Assembly: GCF_012035195.1 (NCBI RefSeq) | Contig: NZ_JAAVJH010000003.1 | Coordinates: forward strand, 1-64,000 | DNA length: 64,000 nucleotides | Direction of reading: 5' to 3' | From: Sphingomonas corticis | GTDB taxonomy: Bacteria > Pseudomonadota > Alphaproteobacteria > Sphingomonadales > Sphingomonadaceae | In this document: piece by piece, positions 36,302 to 46,861 of the stretch | Layout of the letters: each line of letters begins with the position of its first letter | How positions within the stretch are numbered: position 1 is the first letter of the stretch | Made by a program: the position numbers and the translations under genes | The notes under the pieces: generated by a model | Told to the model about the DNA's origin: nothing | Database searches by the model: none | Seen by the model: the letters and a program-made list of their open reading frames with translations, nothing else

Positions 36302-37303
36302 TTACAGGTTGAAGCCGCGAACGACACGGATCAGTCCGTGCTCGATCTCCACCAGCGCGACCGGAATGCCATCCAGCGTCGCCAGCGCCTGACCCTCGTC
36401 GGCGGCGATCCCGGCCAGTACCCGCCCCTGTCGGAGCGCCCCTGCCTGGTCGGGAGCGAGCGGAAGAGCCGGGATGTCGTCCAGCCCTGCGCTCAGCGGC
36501 AGGAGGTATTCTTCAAGGGTGCGGCCCTTAGCGGCTTCGTCGAGAATGTCCAGCGATATCGCCGCGTCGAGGGTGAACGGCCCGGCGCGGGTGCGGCGCA
36601 GGTAGGTGACGTGCCCGACGGTGCCGAGCGCGACCGCGATGTCGCGTGCGAGGGAGCGGATGTAGGTGCCCTTGGAGACGTGCGCGGCGAGGGTGATGCT
36701 ATCCTCCCCGCGCTTCGCTCGGGGAGGGGGACCGCCCGGCGCAGCCGGGTGGTGGAGGGGTGGATACGGCGCGCTCACCGTATCCACCCCTCCACCAGCT
36801 TCGCTGGTCCCCCTCGCCGGGGCAAGCTCGGGGAGGATCTGGAGCGACCGCACCGTCACCTTGCGTGTCGCGAGAGCCACCTCCTCGCCCGCGCGCGCGA
36901 GGTCGTAGGCGCGCTGCCCGTCGACCTTCAGCGCCGAATAGGCCGGCGGCACCTGCTGGATCGCGCCGGTGAACCGCACCAGCACCGCCTCCACCTCCGC
37001 ACGCGTCGGGCGCACGTCGCTGGTCGCGACCACCTGCCCCTCGGCATCGAGCGTGTCCGTCTGCTCCCCGAAGCGGATCGTGAAGTCGTAGACCTTGTCG
37101 CCGTCCAGCATCCGCCCGGCCAGCTTCGTCGCCTCGCCGATCGCGATCGGCAGCACGCCGGTGGCCAGCGGGTCGAGCGTGCCGCCGTGCCCGACCTTCG
37201 CCTTGCCGTGCCCGGCGGTGCGCAGCGCGCGCTTCACCGCGGAGACTCCCTGCGTGGAGCCGAGCGCGAGCGGCTTGTCGAGGATCAGCCAGCCGTGGAG
37301 CAT
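36302..37303 (-). CDS. truB: tRNA pseudouridine(55) synthase TruB with an in-frame palindromic insert
   Basis: Isomerises U55 in the T-loop of tRNAs. 333 aa, longer than the usual 290-310. Conserved: [39 protein letters not shown] with catalytic Asp44, [20 protein letters not shown] and [16 protein letters not shown]. Between [10 protein letters not shown] and [11 protein letters not shown] (about residues 156-201) there is a Pro/Ala/Gly-rich segment unlike TruB, encoded exactly by a 138-bp palindromic repeat. Codon numbers are preserved, so the protein is read through. The insert lies before the conserved SKGTYIR strand, where surface-loop expansion might be tolerated. Confidence 0.95.
   Translation of the reverse strand: MLHGWLILDKPLALGSTQGVSAVKRALRTAGHGKAKVGHGGTLDPLATGVLPIAIGEATKLAGRMLDGDKVYDFTIRFGEQTDTLDAEGQVVATSDVRPTRAEVEAVLVRFTGAIQQVPPAYSALKVDGQRAYDLARAGEEVALATRKVTVRSLQILPELAPARGTSEAGGGVDTVSAPYPPLHHPAAPGGPPPRAKRGEDSITLAAHVSKGTYIRSLARDIAVALGTVGHVTYLRRTRAGPFTLDAAISLDILDEAAKGRTLEEYLLPLSAGLDDIPALPLAPDQAGALRQGRVLAGIAADEGQALATLDGIPVALVEIEHGLIRVVRGFNL
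36701..36838. repeat. 138-bp palindromic element inserted within truB
   Basis: The centre is GGTGGAGGGGTGGATACGG (36751-36769), an 8-nt loop, and its perfect 19-nt complement CCGTATCCACCCCTCCACC (36778-36796). The outer arms ATCCTCCCCG (36701-36710) and CGGGGAGGAT (36829-36838) also pair. The total length is divisible by three. The sequence resembles intergenic palindromes (CTCCCCG, CTTCGCTCGGGGAGGG) that are widespread in Sphingomonas-like genomes, but is here inside a coding gene. Confidence 0.9.
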
Positions 37304-37308
37304 CGCCG

Positions 37309-37998
37309 TCAGCCGAAAACGGACGCGAGCTTCAGATATTGCTCCACCAGCGCCTGCGCCGGCGGGGCGACCAGCCGCTGCACCAGATTGGCGGCGGGGA
37401 ACAGCGCGGGCAGCACCAGCAGCAGGACGATGAGCAGCGGGAAGCCGAAGCGCGCCAGCCGGTCCCATTGCAGCGCCAGCCGCTCCGGCAGCAGCCCTGC
37501 GACCACGTGGCCGCCATCGAACGGCGGCAGGGGGATCAGGTTGAAGATCGCGAGGAAGACGTTGATGATGAGGAAGTTGACGAGGTTCGTCGCCAGAAAC
37601 GCCGCGGCGCTGCCCGCGGGCGCCACCGCCACGCTGGACGCGAACACGCCCAGCATCACCGCGCCGACAAAGGCGAGCAGCAGGTTCGATCCCGGCCCGG
37701 CGAGCGCCACCAGCAGCATCCCCTTGCGCGGATTCGCCAGCCGCCGCGCGTCCACCGGCACCGGCTTCGCCCAGCCGAACACCGGCGCCTTGGCGATGGC
37801 CAGCATCAGCGGCAGGACGACGGTGCCGATCGGATCGACGTGGCGCAGCGGATTGAGGCTGAGGCGCTTCAGCTCATCCGCAGTGGGATCGCCCAGCGCG
37901 CGTGCGGCCAGCCCGTGCGCGACCTCGTGAAAGACGATCGCGATCACCAGCGGGATGATCCACACCGCCGCCGACCAAATGATACCGTTGGGGTCCAT
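37309..37998 (-). CDS. Site-2 protease family (M50) membrane metalloprotease
   Basis: A 229-aa polytopic protein. The zinc-binding HEVAH at 24-28 (VFHEVAHGLAARALGD) is within a membrane helix, and the second motif region FNLIPLPPFDGGHVVAG (with the NPDG-like LPPFDGG) completes the site-2 protease signature. It lacks PDZ domains, so it belongs to the short rhomboid-like/SpoIVFB-type group and not to RseP. It lies immediately upstream of truB on the same strand, within the long operon. Confidence 0.88.
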   Translation of the reverse strand: MDPNGIIWSAAVWIIPLVIAIVFHEVAHGLAARALGDPTADELKRLSLNPLRHVDPIGTVVLPLMLAIAKAPVFGWAKPVPVDARRLANPRKGMLLVALAGPGSNLLLAFVGAVMLGVFASSVAVAPAGSAAAFLATNLVNFLIINVFLAIFNLIPLPPFDGGHVVAGLLPERLALQWDRLARFGFPLLIVLLLVLPALFPAANLVQRLVAPPAQALVEQYLKLASVFG

Positions 37999-38058
37999 GC
38001 GCGCGAGATAGGGGAGGGGGTGAATGAAGGCTAGGTCAGGTTGATCGATGCTACGGCA

Positions 38059-38640
38059 TCAGCCGTTCCGCAGCGCCTCACCGAAGTGCCGCCGGCATAG
38101 CGCGACGTAGCGGTCGTTGCCGCCGATCTCCGTCTGTCGCCCCTCCGCCACCGCGCGACCGGTGTCGTCGACGCGCAGGTTCATCGTCGCCTTGCGCCCG
38201 CACGCGCACACCGACTTGATCTCCACCAGCGCGTCGGCGAGCGCCAGCAGCCGCGCCGACCCCTCGAACAGCGCGCCGCGGAAGTCGGTGCGCAGGCCGT
38301 AGGCGAGCACGGGGACGCCGAGCGTGTCCGCGATGTGCGCCAGCTGGTCGACCTGGCGCGCGCACAGGAACTGCGCCTCGTCCACCAGCACGCACGCCAC
38401 CCGCTCGCGCGCGTGGCGTTCCTCCACCAGCGCGGCGATATCGGTGGCGGCGTCGAACATCGTCGCGGCGGCGGCGAGGCCGATCCGCGACGTGATCGTG
38501 CCGGCGGCGAAGCGATCGTCCACCGCGGCGGTGAACAGCATCGTCGCCATGCCGCGCTCGCGATAGTTGAAGTCGGCTTGGAGGAGGTTGGTCGATTTGC
38601 CCGCGTTCATGCTGGCGTAGTAGAAGTAGAGCTTGGCCAT
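38059..38640 (-). CDS. tdk: Thymidine kinase (type II)
   Basis: A 193-aa salvage enzyme phosphorylating thymidine. P-loop YYASMNAGKSTNLLQ (8-22), DEAQFL (the second motif) and the C-terminal zinc region with CACGRKA and CRRHFGE are in place. It starts one base after the vapC stop (TGATG overlap), indicating coupled translation from the vapBC unit. Confidence 0.93.
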   Translation of the reverse strand: MAKLYFYYASMNAGKSTNLLQADFNYRERGMATMLFTAAVDDRFAAGTITSRIGLAAAATMFDAATDIAALVEERHARERVACVLVDEAQFLCARQVDQLAHIADTLGVPVLAYGLRTDFRGALFEGSARLLALADALVEIKSVCACGRKATMNLRVDDTGRAVAEGRQTEIGGNDRYVALCRRHFGEALRNG

Positions 38641-39029
38641 CAGGCGAGCGTCTCGACCGGCAGGGGGGCGTCGCCCAACTCCCGAGTCACGCCCCGGTCA
38701 AACGTGACGAAGGCGTCGGCCACGCCGCGTGACGCGACGAGATGCACCGCATCGGCCCAGTCCGCTCCCGCGCGGTAGCGCTCGATCGCCCAAGCCAGGC
38801 CGTTCCGATCGGACACATGGACGGTCTCGGTCATCAAGAGACCGGACAGCGCCGCTGCAACCGTGCCACGCTCGAGGCCCATTCTGCGGGACAGAACCCA
38901 TCCGAGTTCCAGCCACACCGACGCCGGTATCCACACGGGTTGCTCGATGACCGCCCTGGCGGCGGCGGCCTGATGCGGATCGTCCTGCAGGATCAATCGG
39001 GCGAGGACGTTGGTGTCGACGGCCCTCAA
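38640..39029 (-). CDS. vapC: VapC-type PIN-domain toxin
   Basis: A 129-aa PIN-domain ribonuclease. Acidic active-site residues are visible: Asp5 in MRAVDTNVLARL, Glu41 in SVWLELGWVLSRR, Asp in ADWADAVHLVASRG and Asp in FVTFDRGVTR. VapC toxins cleave RNA (tRNA or rRNA). Overlaps vapB by four bases and tdk by one base. The toxin is presumably held inactive by the upstream AbrB-type partner. Confidence 0.88.
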   Translation of the reverse strand: MRAVDTNVLARLILQDDPHQAAAARAVIEQPVWIPASVWLELGWVLSRRMGLERGTVAAALSGLLMTETVHVSDRNGLAWAIERYRAGADWADAVHLVASRGVADAFVTFDRGVTRELGDAPLPVETLA

Positions 39030-39289
39030 CGATCGTCATCGGCGATGTCGGGGGACCAGCCGAGCTGCCCCACCGGCACCGGCGCCCCTTCGTGCCGATA
39101 GAGCGCACGAAAGCGGGCGACGGCCTCCTCCACGCTAATCCGGCCTCCTGTCCCGCGGCGGCGCAAGGTGACGGCATCGTCGCTCTCGAAGATCTCGAGA
39201 TCCGTGCCGGGCTGCCATCCGAGCCGGTCCCGCGTTGCCTTGGGCACCACGACCTGGCCCTTCTCCGAGATGCGGGTATGCGCGTTCAT
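39026..39289 (-). CDS. vapB: AbrB/SpoVT-type antitoxin (VapB-like)
   Basis: An 87-aa protein with an N-terminal swapped-hairpin DNA-binding domain (ISEKGQVVVPKATRDRLGWQPGTDLEIFES) and a C-terminal tail that should bind the PIN toxin (VEEAVARFRALYRHEG). The 3' end overlaps vapC by four nucleotides. Such antitoxins normally repress their own promoter, which would be expected in 39290-39310, but the pair is embedded 22 bp downstream of rbfA in a housekeeping operon. Confidence 0.88.
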   Translation of the reverse strand: MNAHTRISEKGQVVVPKATRDRLGWQPGTDLEIFESDDAVTLRRRGTGGRISVEEAVARFRALYRHEGAPVPVGQLGWSPDIADDDR

Positions 39290-39310
39290 CGCGGTAAGAT
39301 GCGTCTTACT

Positions 39311-39703
39311 TCACTCGCCGTCAAGGTCGCGCGCCACTGCGGGGTCGCGTAGCAGGCGGTCGATGTGACTGCCCTCGTCGAAGCTCTCGTCCGCCAGGAA
39401 CTTCAGCCGCGCGGCATATTTCATCCGCACGCGTTTCGCGACTTCGCGCTGGAGGTAGGCGGTGTTGGTGCGCAGCGCCTTCAGCACCGCGTCCTCGTCG
39501 CGACCGAGCAGCGGCTTCACGAAGACGGTGGCGTGGCGCAGGTCGGGGGACATGCGCACCTCGGTGATGCTGACGAGGTGGCTGGCGAGCACGTCGTCGT
39601 GCACGTCGCCGCGCTGCAGGATCTCCGACAAAACGTGGCGCACCTGTTCGCCCACGCGCAGCGTGCGGACGGATGGTTCGGCGGAGTCGCGGTTCGGGTT
39701 CAT
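39311..39703 (-). CDS. rbfA: Ribosome-binding factor A
   Basis: A 130-aa KH-fold factor that binds 30S subunits late in maturation. Segments include [40 protein letters not shown] and [20 protein letters not shown], typical of RbfA. It overlaps the DUF1697 gene by four bases and lies between infB and truB in the usual order. Confidence 0.95.
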   Translation of the reverse strand: MNPNRDSAEPSVRTLRVGEQVRHVLSEILQRGDVHDDVLASHLVSITEVRMSPDLRHATVFVKPLLGRDEDAVLKALRTNTAYLQREVAKRVRMKYAARLKFLADESFDEGSHIDRLLRDPAVARDLDGE

Positions 39704-40242
39704 GTCTGTGCCTGGGTCATGACGGCGTGGATGCGGGCGAGCGAGCGCAGGTTGCGCGCGGTGCCCTGTCGGCCGATGCGTTTCTCGATGAAGGTCTTCG
39801 TCAGCTTGCTGGGTCCGGCGCCATCGACATAGTCGATGTGCACCGCCCGGTCGCCCGCGGCCAGCCGCTCGCGCCCGCGGTGGTCCGCGACCAGGCGGGC
39901 GAAGCCGTCCGCCGACAGCGGGCCATCGAGGAAGAGGGTGTGCACCAGCTTCTCCTCCCCGTCGGTCGCGAAGGGATTGTCGGCCATCGCCGCCGCTACC
40001 TCCACCGCGGTGCGCACCGCCGCGAAGGTGCGGAAGCCGAAGCGCGCCGCCACCACGTCGCCGACGCGGGCGGCCAGCGCCGCGTCGGACGTCCCGTCGT
40101 GATCGAACAGCACGTTCCCGCTCGCCGTCACCGTGGCGACGTTGGCGAAGCCCGCGTCGGCCAGCGCCGCGCGCAGCTCCGCCATCGCCACCCGGTTGCC
40201 GCCCACGTTCACGCTGCCGAGGAAGGCGACGGTGCGCGGCAT
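39700..40242 (-). CDS. DUF1697 domain protein
   Basis: A 180-aa cytosolic protein with family motifs: [59 protein letters not shown] and [21 protein letters not shown]1697 proteins are widespread small proteins without a defined activity. The gene is inserted between infB and rbfA, 17 bp after infB, and coupled to rbfA by the ATGA overlap. No role in translation is known. Confidence 0.82.
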   Translation of the reverse strand: MPRTVAFLGSVNVGGNRVAMAELRAALADAGFANVATVTASGNVLFDHDGTSDAALAARVGDVVAARFGFRTFAAVRTAVEVAAAMADNPFATDGEEKLVHTLFLDGPLSADGFARLVADHRGRERLAAGDRAVHIDYVDGAGPSKLTKTFIEKRIGRQGTARNLRSLARIHAVMTQAQT

Positions 40243-40259
40243 GGCCGGACCGTCGCCGA

Positions 40260-43021
<2,762 letters not shown>

Positions 43022-43025
<4 letters not shown>

Positions 43026-43741
43026 TCAATATCCTCGTCTGTCGTCGCGGCCCCGGGAATCGTCGACGCCGGCCGGTCGAAACCGGGCGCCGATGCGCCT
43101 TGCGCGGCCGGTGCGCAAGGGGCGGAGGTCAGTTCAGGGCCGATAAAGCGCAGCCAGCGCGCCAGGGCTTCCCCGGTGCGCGTCGCTGCCGAACGGTCGA
43201 TGACGCCGACGTGTACCACATTCTCACGTCCCAGCGCCAATCCCAATATGGTGCGCGGGACCGGCAGCGCCAAGCCCCTGAGGTCGGATCCTTCGCGGTC
43301 GGAACCGACGCGCCACGCCTGCGCCAGCTTGCGCGCGCCGTCCTCCCCCGCGTCGGCGGCGTGGTACAGCGCATGGAGCTTGCCGCCGCGCGCCGCCTGC
43401 TCGATCCGGTCCGACCCGGTAGCGAGATTGCCCGCGCGGGCCTCCAGCCCAAGACGATCGAGCGCGCTGCGCTCCAGCGCGGCGGCGATGCGGGCGGGCA
43501 GGTCCTCGGCGATGGTCAGCTCGCCCGTCCTGAACGCGCGCGACAGGGCGCCGCGCAGCCGACCCTTGGCGATCGCCTGCTCCAGCTCGGCACGCGTCAC
43601 CCCGATCCACGCGCCGCGCCCGGGCGCCTTGCCGCGCACGTCGGGCAGCACCGCGCCGTCGGGCGCCAGCGCCAGCCGCACCAGCGCATCGGGCGAGGCG
43701 CGGTCGCGGGTGAGGATGCAGGAGCGGACGGGGTCAGTCAT
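43022..43741 (-). CDS. YlxR-like RNA-binding protein
   Basis: A 239-aa protein located between nusA and infB, as YlxR is in most bacteria. The YlxR (DUF448) motif occupies the N-terminus: SCILTRDRASPDALVRLALAP, followed by DVRGKAPGRGAWIG. A second part (about 85-180) resembles an L7Ae-like fold (GKLHALYHAADAGEDGARK). The alphaproteobacterial forms are longer than the ~90-aa Firmicutes YlxR. The ATG at 43741 is used; the frame extends upstream into the REP palindrome, so a longer start is unlikely. Confidence 0.85.
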
Positions 43742-43749
43742 GATGAAGT

Positions 43750-43781
43750 CCGTCATGCCGGGCCTGTCCCGGCATCCAGGG
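43750..43781. repeat. Left flanking REP palindrome of the GIY-YIG unit
   Basis: The 32-nt repeat contains ATGCCGGGCCTGTCCCGGCAT (43755-43775) with CCGTC before it and CCAGGG after it. Its inverted copy lies at 44126-44157, differing in only two central positions. The ylxR start codon lies nine bases to the left. Confidence 0.9.
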
Positions 43782-43799
43782 CAGCGCACGCTGGGTCGG

Positions 43800-44123
43800 A
43801 TGAGGGAGCGGCAACCGTGCGTCTACATCCTGGCAAGCGGGCGCAACGGCACGCTCTACGTCGGCGTCACGTCGAACCTCGTCGGGCGACTGATGCAGCA
43901 TCGCGACGACACCTCTGCCGGGTTCACCACTCGCTACAGCGTCCACCGGCTCGTCTGGTTCGATATGGCCGAGACGATGCTCGACGCCATCGCCACCGAG
44001 AAACGGATCAAGAAATGGCCGCGGCGATACAAGCTGAACCTGATCGAGGCGGGCAATCCTCGCTGGCGAGACCTTGCCGGCGACCTGGGTCTGCCGCCGA
44101 TGCCAGCCGACCGCGACGCCTGA
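43800..44123 (+). CDS. REP-flanked GIY-YIG nuclease family protein
   Basis: A 107-aa single-domain GIY-YIG (UPF0213-like) protein. The motif reads VYILASGRNGTLYVGVTSNL, with Tyr and Gly positions kept, followed by the conserved Arg/His segment (GRLMQHRDD) and the Glu region DAIATEKRIKKWPR. The start ATG at 43800 lies 18 bp after a REP palindrome, and the stop is two bases before an inverted copy. It is transcribed opposite to the surrounding nusA-infB operon. This is the small type related to predicted endonucleases; the linkage to REPs suggests it may act on them. Confidence 0.8.
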   Translation: MRERQPCVYILASGRNGTLYVGVTSNLVGRLMQHRDDTSAGFTTRYSVHRLVWFDMAETMLDAIATEKRIKKWPRRYKLNLIEAGNPRWRDLAGDLGLPPMPADRDA

Positions 44124-44125
44124 CG

Positions 44126-44196
44126 CCCTGGATGCCGGGACCAGCCCGGCATGACGGATCGGTCCCGTCATCCCGGGCTGGTCCCGGGATCCAGGG
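44126..44196. repeat. Right flanking REP palindromes of the GIY-YIG unit
   Basis: Two hairpins in tandem. The first (44126-44157) has ATGCCGGGACCAGCCCGGCAT in its centre and is the inverted copy of 43750-43781. The second (44165-44196) has ATCCCGGGCTGGTCCCGGGAT and is in the same orientation as the left copy. Both carry the CCGTCAT/CCAGGG flanks. The 408-bp unit 43750-44157 has the architecture of a small transposable element. Confidence 0.9.
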
Positions 44197-44241
44197 TGGC
44201 GAGCGATGCCGCTCGTTGGCTTGCCCGGCGCCGCTACCGTG

Positions 44242-44466
44242 TCATTGCGAGGGTGCCGCATCCGCGTCCTCCCTCGGTCGGTCGCGGTCGGCGATCAGTA
44301 CGCCGCCCGCGCCGTAATTCTCCGGCGACACTTCCTCGATCACGACCTGCACCGCGGCCGGGTTCTTGCCCAGGCGCGTGACCAGCGAGGTCGTGACGTC
44401 GGCCACGATCCCCGCCTTCTGCGCGGCGCTGGCCGCGCCTGCCAGTCTGATCGAGACGAAGGGCAT
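44242..44466 (-). CDS. 4-oxalocrotonate tautomerase-family protein
   Basis: A 74-aa member of the tautomerase superfamily, with the catalytic N-terminal Pro after Met ([10 protein letters not shown]) and the GIVADVTTSLVTRLGKNP helix, then VQVVIEEVSPENYGAGGV. Enzymes of this family use Pro1 as a general base on enol/keto acids. Its start overlaps the nusA stop by one base, so it is translated with nusA. It is not a usual member of this operon; the C-terminal acidic tail (DADAAPSQ) is a small variation. Confidence 0.82.
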   Translation of the reverse strand: MPFVSIRLAGAASAAQKAGIVADVTTSLVTRLGKNPAAVQVVIEEVSPENYGAGGVLIADRDRPREDADAAPSQ

Positions 44467-46085
44467 CAGGCCTCCTGCTGCTCCGCCCCGTCGACCGGCG
44501 CGGCGTCCTCGTCGGCGAACCAATGCGCGCGGGCGGCCATGATGATCTCGTTGCCCTGCTCGTCGGACAGGCCGTACTCGCCCAGCACGCCGCCCTTGTT
44601 CTCCGGCCGGTCGCGGCGCGGCGCCTCGTCGTTGCGGCGGCGCGGCTCGGCGCGCTTCTTCTCGACCAGTTCGTCGGTGGCGAGGTCGGCGAGGTCGTCC
44701 AGCGTCTTGATGCCCGCCTTGCCCAGCGTCACCAGCATCGCCTCGGTGAGGTACGGCAGCTCGGCGAGCGCGTCCTCGACGCCCAGCCCCTGACGTTCCT
44801 CGCGGTCGGCGGCCTCGCGGCGCTCCAGCGCCTCGGCGGCACGGCTCTGCAGTTCCTGCGCCAGGTCCTCGTCGAAGCCCTCGATACCCGCCAGCTCGTC
44901 GAGCTCGACATAGGCGACCTCTTCCAGCGCGCCGAAGCCTTCCGCGACCAGCAGCTGCGCCAGCGTCTCGTCCACGTCCAGCTCGTTCTGGAACATCTCC
45001 GTCCGCTCGGTGAACTCCTTCTGCCGCTTCTCGCTCGCGTCCGCCTCGGTCAGGATGTCGATGCCCTTGCCGGTCAGCTGGCTGGCGAGGCGCACGTTCT
45101 GGCCGCGGCGGCCGATGGCGAGGGAGAGCTGGTCGTCGGGCACGACCACCTCGATCCGGTCCTCTTCCTCGTCGATCACCACGCGCGCCACGTTGGCGGG
45201 CTGCAGCGCGTTGACGACGAAGGTGGCGGTGTCGGGCGACCACGGGATGATGTCGATCTTCTCGCCCTGCATCTCCTGCACGACGGCCTGGACGCGGCTG
45301 CCCTTCATGCCGACGCAGGCGCCGACCGGGTCGATGCTGCTGTCGTGCGAAATGACGCCGATCTTCGCGCGGCTGCCGGGATCGCGCGCCGCCGCCTTGA
45401 TCTCGATGATACCGTCGTAGATCTCGGGCACTTCCTGCGCGAACAGCTTCTTCATGAAGTCGGGATGCGCGCGGGAAAGGAAGATCTGCGGCCCGCGGTT
45501 CTCGCGCACCACCTTCAGGATCAGCGACCGGATGCGGTCGTTGACGCGCACGACCTCGCGCGGGATCTGCGCGTCGCGGCGGATGACGCCCTCGGCGCGG
45601 CCCAGGTCGACGACGATGTGGCCGAACTCCACGCGCTTGACGACGCCGGTGATGATCTCGCCCGCGCGGTCCTTGAACTCCTCGTACTGGCGCTCGCGCT
45701 CGGCGTCGCGGACCTTCTGGAAGATGGTCTGCTTGGCGGCCTGCGCCTGGATGCGGCCGAACTCGATCGGCGGCAGCGGATCGACCAGATAGTCGCCGAC
45801 CACCGCGCCGGGCTGCAGCTTCTGCGCGCCCTTCACGTCCACCTGCTTGTAGAGGTCGTCGACCTCCTCCACCACCTCGACCACGCGCCACAGGCGCAGG
45901 TCGCCGTTGTTGGCGTCCAGCTTGGCGCGGATGTCCATCTCCTGGCCGTAGCGGGTACGGGCGGCGCGCTGGATCGCGTCCTCCATCGCCTCGATGACGA
46001 TCGCCTTGTCGATCATCTTCTCGCTGGCGACCGAATTCGCGATCGCGATCAGCTCCGCACGGTTGGCGGTGACGCCCGTGGCCAT
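44466..46085 (-). CDS. nusA: Transcription termination/antitermination protein NusA
   Basis: A 539-aa RNA polymerase-binding factor. The N-terminal domain begins with [20 protein letters not shown]. The S1 domain spans about 135-200, followed by two KH domains ([18 protein letters not shown] and [20 protein letters not shown]). The C-terminal domains are acidic, with [16 protein letters not shown] and [19 protein letters not shown] repeats. It is the second gene of the operon after rimP. Confidence 0.97.
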   Translation of the reverse strand: MATGVTANRAELIAIANSVASEKMIDKAIVIEAMEDAIQRAARTRYGQEMDIRAKLDANNGDLRLWRVVEVVEEVDDLYKQVDVKGAQKLQPGAVVGDYLVDPLPPIEFGRIQAQAAKQTIFQKVRDAERERQYEEFKDRAGEIITGVVKRVEFGHIVVDLGRAEGVIRRDAQIPREVVRVNDRIRSLILKVVRENRGPQIFLSRAHPDFMKKLFAQEVPEIYDGIIEIKAAARDPGSRAKIGVISHDSSIDPVGACVGMKGSRVQAVVQEMQGEKIDIIPWSPDTATFVVNALQPANVARVVIDEEEDRIEVVVPDDQLSLAIGRRGQNVRLASQLTGKGIDILTEADASEKRQKEFTERTEMFQNELDVDETLAQLLVAEGFGALEEVAYVELDELAGIEGFDEDLAQELQSRAAEALERREAADREERQGLGVEDALAELPYLTEAMLVTLGKAGIKTLDDLADLATDELVEKKRAEPRRRNDEAPRRDRPENKGGVLGEYGLSDEQGNEIIMAARAHWFADEDAAPVDGAEQQEA

Positions 46086-46086
46086 C

Positions 46087-46662
46087 TCAGTGGGTTTCCT
46101 CTTCTTCGTCCGCGGACGTGTCCTGGATTATCTCTTCTTCCGCTCCCTCCATCGAGAGCGGGACGGTGGCGTCGATCAGCCGGTCGGTCAGCACCAGCTT
46201 GGCATCGGCGATCAGGGCGAAGGGCACGTGCGCCACCACGCCGGTGCGCGGATGGCGGACCGCGATCTGCCCGTCGGCGTCGATGCCTTCGAGATCGCCC
46301 TTGAACTGTTTCTGCCCGTCGACCGCTTCGGTCAGGACGATGCGCGCTTCGTGCCCGGCCCAGTCGGCATAGTCCTTCAGCCGGGTGAGCGGGCGGTCGA
46401 TGCCCGGCGAGGAGACCTCCAGCCGGTACGCCCCCTCGATCGGGTCGCGCCCTTCCGCCTCCAGCGCGTCGAGCCGGTCGGACAGGCGGCGCGACAGGTC
46501 GGCGCAGTCGTCGATCGTCAGCTGGCGCGTGTCGGGCCGCTCGGCCATCACCTGCAAGGTGCGCTCGTCGCCCTTGCCGAACAACCGCACGCGCACGAGG
46601 TCGAAGCCGAGCGCGGCGGCTTCGGGTTCGATCAGCGTGGTGAGCGCATTCTGGTCGGTCAA
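46087..46662 (-). CDS. rimP: Ribosome maturation factor RimP
   Basis: A 191-aa protein required for 30S maturation. LGFDLVRVRLFGKGDERTLQ is the N-terminal alpha/beta domain, DCADLSRRLSDRLDALE and YRLEVSSPGIDRPLTRLKDY are hallmark segments, followed by the Sm-like C-terminal domain. A C-terminal acidic extension (EEEIIQDTSADEEEETH) is typical of the alphaproteobacterial protein. A TTG start at 46662 is chosen because the family N-terminus begins there. It is the first gene of the operon; its promoter should lie in 46663-46861. Confidence 0.92.
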   Translation of the reverse strand: MTDQNALTTLIEPEAAALGFDLVRVRLFGKGDERTLQVMAERPDTRQLTIDDCADLSRRLSDRLDALEAEGRDPIEGAYRLEVSSPGIDRPLTRLKDYADWAGHEARIVLTEAVDGQKQFKGDLEGIDADGQIAVRHPRTGVVAHVPFALIADAKLVLTDRLIDATVPLSMEGAEEEIIQDTSADEEEETH

Positions 46663-46861
46663 GACGGGCCTTTTCGCAACAAAGCGGTTTCGCGCCGCGG
46701 GGCAGGCCCCGCAGCCCCTTGCATCTGGCGATGTAAGAGAAAGCACGGGCGATATAGCGCGGCTGCGTTCGCGCCGCAAGCGGGCGCGAGCGGGGCCGCG
46801 CGCGGGAACCATGCGCCCCGGCCGGCTTTGACATTGGTCACGAAAAACAAAGGGGTCCGCC

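Noticed and set aside
36751..36796. Hairpin in truB as a possible transcription terminator
   Set aside because: No U run follows on either strand, and truB remains open through it; it fits an inserted repeat better.
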